Source: Adiantum capillus-veneris
Lineage: Eukaryota > Streptophyta > Polypodiopsida > Polypodiales > Pteridaceae
Assembly (NCBI GenBank): GCA_014529385.2
Contig: CM043944.1
Span: 91,505,914 to 91,569,913, forward strand
Length of the DNA stretch: 64,000 nucleotides
Reading direction: 5' to 3'
The position numbers and the translations under genes were made by a program. Of this stretch, positions 11,176-21,039 are shown piece by piece. The notes beneath the pieces are model-generated. The model did not search any database, had not been told where the DNA came from, and saw only the letters and a list, made by a program, of their open reading frames with translations. The first letter of the stretch is position 1; each line of letters begins with the position of its first letter.

Positions 11176-12924
11176 TTGATTCCTGATTGCCCTAAGAACC
11201 CGAGCAAAGGAGCAAAAACTACCTTGAACATGCTGGAAGCAGTGCCTTTCAGTGGAGGGCCAGAAAATGAGACAATCATACCTATTCAGGCAGTGACGCG
11301 AGCCCAAGCTCAAAGAATGACGAACGAACCCATAATTGAAGAGCCAAAAACTGATGCCCCAAGTTCAGAAACGAAAAATCAAAGAAGCACTTGGAAATCT
11401 AGAAAGGCGCGTATGAAAGCCAGGAGAGAACGAGAGCAAACGGCTCTATCCGAGGAGTTAAAACACACAAAAGATAGATTAGAGAGGTTAGAGGATCTAG
11501 CTAGCTTAAGCTCACACACTACGACAACCATAGCACCCAAGGAAATAGCAGAACCCAAAAGTGCAGGATCAGTACTGGCAGACAAGGTAAATGAGCAGTT
11601 AGATGCAATTTTAAAAGCTTACGAAGCTAGACTCAAAAAGAACCAAACCCAAGAGCAAAGATGGATGACTTATCCATATGCCGAAATAGAGAAACAGAGG
11701 TTGGAAATGTGTAGAAAGATGATTGAAACAACTCAATCCTTGATAGAAAACCCGCTTGGAAAACCTGCAAATTGGCATGAAGTACCAGCTCCAACCCCTA
11801 TCAAACCAACTTTAGAGGAACAAGTAGAAACGAAGGAGAGACTCACGAATGCCTCTAAGTCTAGGGGAGAGCCTATCATAGTGCCCAATACAACAGGTGA
11901 GGCAAGTGAGGGGTTCCAGCCTAAAACATTGGCAGAAATGGGTAAGGATTGTAACGGTCTAGATGATCTGTGGAAGCAAATCCGTGACGCCAACGAAGCT
12001 AACATGGTGAGTTACCCCATGAATAGCACGAGAAAAGAGAAAAATGAGATCTTACCTCCTATTGAAGAATTTGAGGCAAGATCACAAATGAGCTTTGATA
12101 TGCATTCGCAAGGGGGAGACCAGGGATCAATTAGTTCGGGGCACAGCCAACCAGACTCATTAAAAACTCTACCTTCTTACCTAGGAGAGTATGAAGCCAA
12201 GTCTGAGGTGAGAGAAATCCCATCTCAAAGACTTTCTTCTAACAGAGTGATGGATTCACAAGGGTTGATTGAGTTATTATCCACCCCGGTGGCATGCACA
12301 ATCACATTAGCCGAACTCCTGAGGTTATTACCAAACATGTGGACCACAGTAGACAAATGCTTAGAAAAATTTGGAGTGAAAGACCCCACCTCGAAGCTTC
12401 AAGAAGGGATTAGAGAATTGGACAGGCCTCAACTAAACACTAGGCCAGTACCTTTAAACAAGGTTGGAGAATATTGCGAGGGAGAAGATGGAAACACCAC
12501 GCTAACAGTAGAATTCCAAGGAGTAGTTTCCAAAGCTATTCTTGAAAGTGGAGCAGGAGTTGCTATCGCCACCAAGGAAATCTGGAAAAAATGGGGAAAA
12601 TCGGCTTTGAGAGCTACCAGAATGAAATTGCAATTGGCAGACGGGTTCATGGAAAAGCCTCTAGGACTCTTAGGAAAAGTAATTGTCACTTCGTTCGAAA
12701 TCGAGTATGAGCATACATTTGCAATAGTTGATTTTGATAAAAAGAATAATTACGAGATCATCTTGGGAAGACCATTGATGGGACAATTAAAGAAGATCCA
12801 GGATTGTGGTTACGACCACATATACCTCAGACATGGAGAGACAACAACCAAAATACACCTAAAAGACCATAGTTACAAGGATGTGAACAAGACACTAGGG
12901 AAGAGTTTGATTCAGCTACATTAG
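11176..12924 (+). pseudogene. Gag C-terminal region and aspartic protease, element 1
   Basis: A 582-codon open stretch. After the second knuckle comes a basic, coiled-coil-like part (ARMKARREREQTALSEELKH and following heptads), a variable linker, then a retropepsin-type domain from about 12470: AILESGAGVAIA, a strand with LADGFMEKPLG, FAIVDFDKKNNYEIILGRPL. The catalytic D-[ST]-G motif reads E-S-G (12544-12552); the homologous domain of element 2 has D-S-G. If this is a true loss, this copy's protease is inactive. It ends at a TAG (12922-12924). The retropepsin call rests on the motif and on IILGRPL near the C-terminus. Confidence 0.8.
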
Positions 12925-12943
12925 TAGGGTCAGAACTCCCAGC

Positions 12944-13603
12944 ATGGTTAGGGCAACAAAAAGAGCTATGGATGTGCAGAGCTTCACATTGTGGGAGCTA
13001 AAAAGAGAGGAATACGTCTTAGAAAGAGCGATTGAGGACAAGGATTATATTCCGGAACCTTTTCCTAAAGATGCCTTAGAACCTCTGGAATGGGAACACA
13101 TACTAGCAACATTGGATGTCTATACCATTATAGATAGTCCAACGACAAAATTTTGCGATAAGGATGGCTATGATGTGCTACCCTATTACATGGTAAGCAT
13201 TATACTAGGAGGAGATGAGTTTGTAGAACCAACAGAACAAGAAGAGTTTTATAACTCCTCTAAGCATCTGGAGGTAAATAACGATGCAGATAACGAGTGT
13301 TCAGATAGCTCAAGCGAGCTTGGGGAGGAAACAGAGAATATCAAGTTTTATGATTTTACCAATCAACACCCTAGACGCCAGGAACGCTATAGGAAAAAAC
13401 AAGTAGAAAACAAAGCGAGAGAGAACCTGATGCCCAGGATCAAAGATAAAACTCACTATCTAATGCTTGTCAAAGCAGAGGATTGTGTAAAAGACCAAAT
13501 ATCAGGGAGATTCTCGAGAGTGCGAAGGGAAAGAATGCAAGAGGAAATAAAACAAGTACGGAAAGCTAAAACAGAAACAAAATCACAAAAATCTCAAAAA
13601 TAA
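12944..13603 (+). pseudogene. Protease-RT linker segment, element 1
   Basis: 219 codons in another frame than the ORFs before and after it. It carries MATLDV/ILATLDVYTI, then TKFCDKDGYDVLP, an acidic stretch and a Lys/Arg-rich tail. The same segment is found in element 2 (55424-55645, DKIMATLDVCISEIMNTKF), so it is a conserved part of this family. No catalytic motif is visible. It was probably joined to protease and RT in one polyprotein. Confidence 0.65.
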
Positions 13604-13637
13604 AAAAAGGAACAACAAAGACCTAGAGTGGACCAAA

Positions 13638-15524
13638 TTGGAGCGTAAAAAGAAATACCAAGAACTAAAACGGTCTTCACGAGAGGTATGGACTACTGAG
13701 GGAGAAAGTGATGGTAAGGAGAAGTCAGAAAAAGAAAACATGAATGTACCATCCCACTATCAAAAATTCACCAGCCAGGACAGAAAAATCATCATGACAC
13801 CACCAGTCAAGGAAAGAACAAATCAAGAATCTTACGATGGGCCAGAAAATACAAAACGGATAGCCCTCGCTGAACCTGGTGAGAAGCCTGAGCTGATCTA
13901 TATAGCAACTGATTTAGAGCCTGAAGAAAAAGAACGGCTAACACAACTTCTCAAGAAGTATAAAGATGTGTTTGCATGGTCCTACAAAGACCTCAAAGGA
14001 GTTGATCCATCGATATGCCAACATACAATTCCTTTGAAATCAGATGCCAAACCTAGCAAAAAACGTCCTTATACATATAACGACACATTTGCTAAACGAA
14101 TCAAAGAGGAGATTGACAAGCTGATGGATGCTGAATTCATCTATGAAATCAAACATACAGATTGGGTGTCACCCATTGTGGTTGTCCCCAAAAAGAACGA
14201 AAAGCTGCGAGTGTGTGTGAACCTCAAAAAGGTAAATGCAGCCACCATAAGGGATAATTATCCCTTGCCGATTATAGAACATGTACTAGAGAGGGTGGCC
14301 GGGAAACGTGCTTATTTCTTTCTAGATGGATTTTCAGGGTATAACCAACTGGCAATTGCAATAGAGGATCAACACAAAACAGCGTTTGCCACAAAATGGG
14401 GAATATATGTATATAGAGTTATGCCTTTTGTCTTAACTAATGTCCCAGATACCTTTCAAAGGTTAATGACGCATGTGTTCAAAGAATACCTGAGAATATT
14501 CTTAGAAATATACATGGATGATCTTTGTGTACACTCTCTTCTGTGTGAGGAACATATGGACCATTTACAAAAGGTATTTGAGAAGTGTAGAACATATCGA
14601 ATCTGTCTTAACCCACAAAAGTGCATTTTTATGGTTAGGCAAGGCCACATCTTAGGACACATTGTCTCAAGAAATGGCATCACCACTGACCTAGACAAAA
14701 TCAAAGTCATAGTAGACCTCCCCAGTCCTACTAATGCAAAACAAGTGCAATCCTTCATGGGACATTGCAGATATTATCAAAGATTCATATATATGTATGC
14801 AGTCATCGCACAACCTCTATATCGTTTGTTAGTCAGTTTCGACCGGACAGAGGAGTGTGAAACTTCATTCCAAAAGCTGAAGGAAAACCTTGTATCAGCA
14901 CCGGTACTTAAAGCACCAGATTGGAAAAAGATATTCCATGTTCACATGGATGCATTTGCATATGCAATTGGGAGTATTCTAGCTCAACCAAGAGACAGAA
15001 CGATGGATTTTCCAGTTTGTTATGCAAGCCGACAGTTAAACATTGCAGAAAAGAACTACAAAACCACCGAAAGAGAGGGGTTAGGAATCATTTATGTTGT
15101 AAAGAAATTTTGGCATTATTTGCTCGCAAACAAATTTGTGTTCTTCACAGATCATCAAGCTCTTTTGTATCTGGTAAATAAACCATGCAATACTGGGAGA
15201 ATTGTACGCTGGTTTATTATATTGCTAGAGTTTGATTTCACAGTGGTGGTCAAAAAGGGTAAAACTCATCTACGGACGGATCATCTTTCAAGGCTGCAAA
15301 ACGGGGAAGCTCCTGAAGGAGTAGATGATGACATACCCGAGGCGTATCTTTTCAATATTGAAATGATACCCAAATGGTCTCAAGAAATTGTTAGCATTCT
15401 TTCCTTTGGAGGTAGGTTTGATAACAAGGAAGACAGATCCAAACAACAAATAATTCGACAAACAAAAAACTTCCAGTTGATTGCAGGACGACTGTATTAT
15501 CTAAGATCGGACCAAATTCTATGA
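13638..15524 (+). pseudogene. pol: Reverse transcriptase and RNase H, element 1
   Basis: Copies the element's RNA into DNA. RT motifs: WVSPIVVVPKKNEKLRVCVN, FLDGFSGYNQLAI, then YMDD at 14511-14522 (two catalytic Asp). RNase H follows: HMDAFAYAIG, TEREGLG, FTDHQALLYLVNKP and HLRTDHLSRL, which supply the four acidic residues. A 628-codon stretch without a stop, ending at TGA 15522. The YMDD box and the D-G-F/Y-S-G-Y-N-Q block are typical of non-chromodomain plant gypsy. This and the next two blocks share one reading frame. Confidence 0.95.
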
Positions 15525-17027
15525 TTATGTATAAATCCGGAAGAACTCGAGTGTTATCTTGAAGAAGCACATGTCCAGGATTGTACATTTCATTGTTCAA
15601 CAATGAAAACACATCAAAGACTGAAACAGTTAGGGGTTTATTGGCCAACTATGTATGCTGACACACATGCTTATGTTAACAATTGTACTATATGTAGTGC
15701 CAACCGACCAGTGGATCACGCGGCATTGTTTGAGGTAAATATTGCACCTTCATGGAGTCAATATATTATTGATTTCTTAACCACAAGGACGTTTCCTGAA
15801 AACATAACAAAAGCACGGAGAAGGGCTATAGAGCTAGAGGCTCGCGACTTTAGTTTAATTGGGAACCAACTCTATAAGAAAGGAAAGGACAATCAACTTA
15901 GAATCTGTGCAAGTGAAAGTGAATACCTGCTGATTCTAGAACACACACATGGCGGAATAAGTGGAGGCCATTTTTCAGGCAATAAGATGAAAAAAATTGT
16001 CTTAAACGCAGGAATATGGTGGCCTACATTGCATATGGATGCTGAGGAGTTTGTAAAGCGTTGTGACGCATGTCAGTGCACCAAGGTGCCGATAAAGAGA
16101 GATGAGATGCCACTACGGCCAATGATGGGAGCAAGGGCATTTGCAAAATGGGGTATTGATTTTGTGGGGCCTATTTCACCCCCTGCATATCTCACCAATA
16201 CCCAATATATCATTGTGGCTACGGACTATCTCACAAAATGGGCGGAGGCAAAGGCAACACAAAAAGCAGATGCACGAACCACTGCACAATTTCTATATGA
16301 GAATGTCTTTGTATGATACGGTTTACCAATAGAAATTATCAGTGATCGAGGAACACATTTTCTTAATGAAATCATTGAATATCTGCTAGAGGAATTCATG
16401 GTCATACATAGAAAATATGCTCCATATTATCCACAGGATAATAGACAAGCTGAGGCCACAAATAAGACACTATGTACGGTTCTCACTAAAATTGTATCAG
16501 AGTCAAGAACAAACTGGGATCAACAGCTACACTCAACACTATGGGCATACAAGGTAGCTTACAAAACATCGATAGGAACGACACTGTACAACATGGTGTT
16601 TGGCCTAAATGCTATATTACCCATAGAGTTTTTAATTCCAACTCTATGAGTAGCGAAACGCTTAGAATGGACAGGGCATGAGCTCTCTTCAAGAATAGAT
16701 GATCTTGAAAAGCTAGATGAACTTCGCTTACGAGCTGTAGCTTCGATCTATGCTAAAAAGAGAAGACAAAAAGAGTTTTTTGACAAGCATGTGCGCATGA
16801 AAGAGTTCAAAACAGGGGATTATGTACTTGTTTATACCTTGAAGCAACATGCCAAGAAACTTAAAAATCGAGGGATGGAACCCTTTGTGATAAGTGACCT
16901 ATCACAAAGTGGAGTTGTCAAGTTTGCTACATTAGCACGTGAAGAAATGCCAAATTGGATTAGTGGGTGTCGATTAAAGAAATATCATTTACCATTGACA
17001 CAGGATATGCTTCAACAAATCCATTAA
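15525..17027 (+). pseudogene. pol: Integrase with two tandem H2C2 zinc modules, element 1
   Basis: Inserts the DNA copy into the genome. Same frame as RT, broken by TGA at 15522, 16314 and 16647. There are two complete H-x6-H...C-x2-C modules: His at 15570 and 15591 with Cys at 15684 and 15693, then His at 15948 and 15969 with Cys at 16062 and 16071. Each is preceded by an RLYYL/NQLYKK-type strand, so the whole pre-zinc unit is doubled. The catalytic triad is visible: Asp 16158 (WGIDFVGP), Asp 16344 (ISDRGTHF) and Glu 16452 (QAEATNKT). The C-terminal part has a basic linker and a GPY/F-like end (ISGCRLKKYHLP). No chromodomain. Ends at TAA 17025. Confidence 0.92.
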
Positions 17028-17039
17028 GAAAAACAACGG

Positions 17040-18215
17040 ATGAAGGAGAAACAAAGGGTACGAGAAGAAGCCCAAGCAGAAGCAAAAGAACGCATTGCAA
17101 AAAGACGGCTTCTACGACAACAACAACAACAATGTGGATCACCATTGCGAATAAATGCTATTCGACTAGCAAATTTTGATGAAGACACAGTGGAGCCCAT
17201 AATTGCAGTCAATGTGGGTAGCAATCAAGTTGAATCGACGGCATTGCTTGATTTTGGAGCCCAAGCAAATTTAATCTCTTATAGATTATACAAACAGCTC
17301 GAGCCCAAAGGTCAACTACATCCTACTCCACAAGTGCTAGAAAGTAGTACATCACATTCGCTGAAAACATTGGGATGGACTATATTGCATGTACAAATAC
17401 ATCAATATATTTACCCACACAAGTTTTATGTGGTTGAGGATGAAAGCACACAACACCCCATGTTGTTGGGACAACCTTGGCATAAAGAGTACAATGTGTA
17501 GATAGATTGGAATGCAGATGCAGTCAAGATTCAGCATGCACAAGAACAACAGGTGGTAGCCTTTGCTCAGCAACCCCGGAAGAACCAGATGGCAGCAACA
17601 CAATCATCGGATAAAGAACCAAAAGGAAGGGTGCCACTAAAGAACAACATGGCGAACAAACACGGAACTGCCAACCATGTTCACTACAAGTATAAAAAGT
17701 CACTGGCTGCAGTGAAGAGATCAGAGTTAGCAACAAGAGAAAAACAAGTATGGGTGCGGAAGGATAGAAGTGACATGGCAGACAAACCACAATACAACAG
17801 AAGAAGTCAATAGAAGTAGATAGTTCAACCAATAACCAAGGGAATAAGACAGATATGGATCCCAAAGAAAATGCTCAGCAACAACTTAAATACGACTCGC
17901 ATTTTTATCCCAAAACCAAAGCAACAGGAACTCCCTTCAGTACAAGCAACATCGGAAGGCAGACAACTGCATATGAAACCGGCAAAGCAAAGCTACAAAT
18001 GGAAAGCAAAAGAGACAAGGTCTACGACCATTTCAGCCAAGTCAATTCTCTCCAAGGAGACAACCGTGGCCATATCGACAGTAGCAGCAAACCCCGCGAC
18101 TTTTGCCAGACAGACAATCAAACAAAGAGCGGTGGAGTTACAGCTTTTACTTGCAAAGAAAATCCGCAAACCAAATCAACAACCAATAGGAAACCTCAAC
18201 GGTGAATGCCAATAA
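17040..18215 (+). pseudogene. Post-integrase extension: retropepsin-like domain plus W-x-P-K repeats
   Basis: Lies in the same frame as pol, separated only by the TAA at 17025; in-frame TAG at 17499, 17811 and 17817. A charged helix (RVREEAQAEAKERIAKRRLL) and polyglutamine precede a retropepsin-like domain: VESTALLDFGAQANLIS (DFG at 17250-17258), a central Gly strand, FYVVEDESTQHPMLLGQPW. Then comes a Lys/Gln-rich tail with aromatic repeats: KQVWVRK (about 17745), RQIWIPKK (about 17845) and TRIFIPKPK (about 17890). Related domains occur in element 2 and element J. Function is unknown; it may be a second, degenerate protease or a structural/binding domain. The canonical protease is upstream of RT, so this is an extra copy of the fold, not a displaced one. 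Confidence 0.7.
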
Positions 18216-19994
18216 GCATCTTGCTTATACCCTTCTCTTGCACAACATTAATTTTTCCATGCATTGCCGAGTATGCATTATATAGGGCCACATTACGCGG
18301 CCAAGCATTAGCACAATTTTTCAACCCATGCACGGCACATACTCTGAGGCGATACCTTGTTGTCCGGGAGGACTCCGGCTAGGAGGGGGGGAGGCATTCT
18401 CGAATGCGGACCCAATGGCAAAAAGAGCAAAAAAGGGCATGTTTTTCGACTATTTTAAGGGTTGTCGTTTGATGGTGAAATTTTTTGAACTAACCCAAGT
18501 ACATATGCCCTTATACAACATGAATCTACAAGTATATGGGACCAAACGCCAAATCAAGCCCCTAGGTGTGTGTATATAAGTAAAAATAGCCATTTTTTGG
18601 GCAAAATATTGGTAAAACGATGAAATCCGACCATAAAAATTGCATGTGAGTGTATATAGTGTTTTGCGGTGATATTTTGATTTATTATGATTTTTAAGGA
18701 TTTTTTGGGTTTTGATTTGCTATTTTCCTTTTAATTTTACTAATTTTTGGCAGAAAAACTTCAAAAATATAAAAAGCAGGTGGAAAACGGTCGTAATGAA
18801 AAACAAAAATATGGGGATGATTAGTGACTAAAGGACAACCTATGGTGCAATGGGGGTGCAATTATGAGACTGGAGCGAAAAGCGTGTTTTGGCCAGATTT
18901 TGAATGAAATGTCAAACTTTTTGGAAACTGAGCAAATGGAGTCCAAATCAAGAAATTTTTGAGCCTAAAACGCATGTCGCAAGAAGTTGGGAGCACATGT
19001 CAAATTTCATGAAAAGTGGTTCGGGGACCCCCATTATAAGAAATTTTCACTTCATTTTAAGCTCATTTCCACTATTGACTTTTGAGAGAGAGCTTTTGCC
19101 ACCTAGAGCGAACGGAACTTCCAGCAGCTTCTACGACGCACACGACTACCCAACGGGCTTTAGACATGAGAGGTAGGCTCACCAGCTTGAGATTTTCGTG
19201 CATGTGTGTCGTTTTGTCGCAAAAACTGGCGTACGGTTCACACAGAAAGCGGACAATAGAGACCTACAAGTAGAAGTGGCCACCTAACGGCTAACCCAAA
19301 AATTGAACGAGGCTTCATTGGCAACTTACCTTAGCATAGGAGACCAGTTTTGGATGCCCAAAGGCAGTAGAAAACCATCGGGGAAAACCCTAATTCCTAG
19401 AGCCCTGCAAGAGGCCACCAAATGGGAAATCGGCAGAGAGGCACCCAAATGCTACCAAAATTCATGGGTAGGAGCATCTCGACATGCTCGACAAGTCTAT
19501 GTAGCCCACATGACCAAAAGGTGACCTGAAGCGGCATTAAACTTCAGAAATGGCATCAGACACACAATGCGTCAAATAGCTCTCGCGGCCAGACCGCATG
19601 TCCGTTTGCCACCGAACTTCATGAGCGGCCCTCCTAGACCATCAACAACCAAGTCCTATGGTGGTAGACCACCACAAGTCATCGAGGACATGTAAACGCA
19701 ACCACGGGTGCTTCTAGGGTGACAAATTGCCAAACGGAGCTACGGTAAAGCCAAAGTCGACAAAAACCATACGGCAAGGATCCCCAAGGGATCGGGAAGC
19801 TATGGAGACCAACATCAAGAAATTTCATCGCCGCAAAGCACTCCAAAAGTCAGAAAACAGCTCGGAGGCTCTGAAATCTACACAGGGAGTTACTTTCTAT
19901 CTATTTGACTTTTTTGTTGAAATAGGGCTTAAAAGGGACTCAAGGGGACTAAGGGCAGGCACCAGTAGCAATCTCCACAAAAATTTCATCAGGA
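18216..19994. other. Non-coding spacer of element 1
   Basis: About 1.8 kb between the extension and the palindrome array. The only signal I can support is a polypurine tract at 18381-18393. ORFs of 60-115 codons (for example 19727-20071) have no recognisable motif and overlap the repeat array. Confidence 0.5.
18381..18393 (+). promoter_or_regulatory. Internal copy of the polypurine tract, element 1
   Basis: AGGAGGGGGGGAG is identical over 13 bases to the 3' polypurine tract at 23968-23980. It sits 5.6 kb upstream of the 3' LTR and is not followed by an LTR start. It could act as a central polypurine tract or mark an earlier 3' end of the element. Confidence 0.7.
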
Positions 19995-20871
19995 GACATC
20001 CTACGTGTAGGATGTCTCAAGATCAAATTTGGGCACCAAACCTAACAACTCTCCTCACACATATTTTTTGAATAGCCTTTACATGCTAGCCACCAAGTTT
20101 CATCACATTTGGACAAAAATTGACCTCATATGCATGAAAAAACGCAAAGTCAGGGAATAGAGGCAATAATGGACCATAGACCTACCAAAACTTGTCCAAA
20201 TCACATGAATCTTGCACAATACATTCATGGGCACATTGCCAACCAATCAGTGTGGTCACATGCAAAAAATGATGAAATAGATATCCTACACGTAAGATGT
20301 CTAAATGACATTTTTGGCCCACAGATGATGTTTTTCAATTCCAGATCTCTTCATATCACCTTCAAGAGCTCATCTATCAAGTTTCAATCCATTACCATCA
20401 CTTTTGGCCCCCAACACCTTCGAGATACACTTTTTGAGCCCAAAAACACTACACATGGTCTTACCAATACCGAATCTTGTCCAAATAAAAATCCAAGAGC
20501 AGGGCCATGTTCCACATGCCAAGAGCTACCCATAGAACAAATCTCAAGCTATTTTGATGAAATAGACATCCTACGTGTAGGATGTCTCCAGCTCAGTTTT
20601 GACCTTCTGTGAAAGAAATGACATCATGAGAGCCATTACCATGGTGCAAGGAGCCCATATATCAAATTCCAACCCATTTGAATATCATTTGCCACCTGTT
20701 GTGGACATCCTACCCAATTTGTGAGCCTAAAGCCGGAATCTGCCCAAAAATGCACTTTTTGATGCCCAAACCCAATTCCAATCACATAGCCATGTTCAAC
20801 AGGTCAAGGACCACCAGCATGCCAAGTTTCACCAAAAACTGATGAAAAAGACATCCTACGCGTAGGATGTC
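19995..20871. repeat. Palindrome array with exact 285-bp spacing, element 1
   Basis: Palindromes with arms GACATCCTAC and GTAGGATGTC start at 19995, 20280, 20565 and 20850, exactly 285 bases apart. The copy at 20850 is perfect; 19995 and 20565 have perfect arms with centre GT; 20280 has two arm mismatches. DNA between them is only weakly alike (shared words such as CCAAGTTTCA, CTTGTCCAAAT, TTTTGATGAAATAGA), so the palindromes are better kept than the unit. A half-site GACATCCTACCC lies at 20704. Confidence 0.9.
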
Positions 20872-21039
20872 TAAATGATAAATTTTGGCCAGAATGACAC
20901 TGTGAGCACATTATCACAGTTTCCCAAGTTCCTTTTAAGTTTTATTCTCAATTTTCAAGTCATTTGGATAGTTAAAACTCAATTTCTCAGCTGATATGGA
21001 AAAAACGCTAACTTTGGACTACTGAGTGCAACAGGATCT

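Noticed and set aside
18328-19524. Several plus-strand ORFs of 60-90 codons in the spacer of element 1
   Set aside because: No motif, mixed frames, no counterpart in element 2; treated as non-coding.
19995-20871. CRISPR-like array
   Set aside because: Regular repeats are present, but the spacing is 285 bp, the setting is a plant retrotransposon and no cas gene exists.
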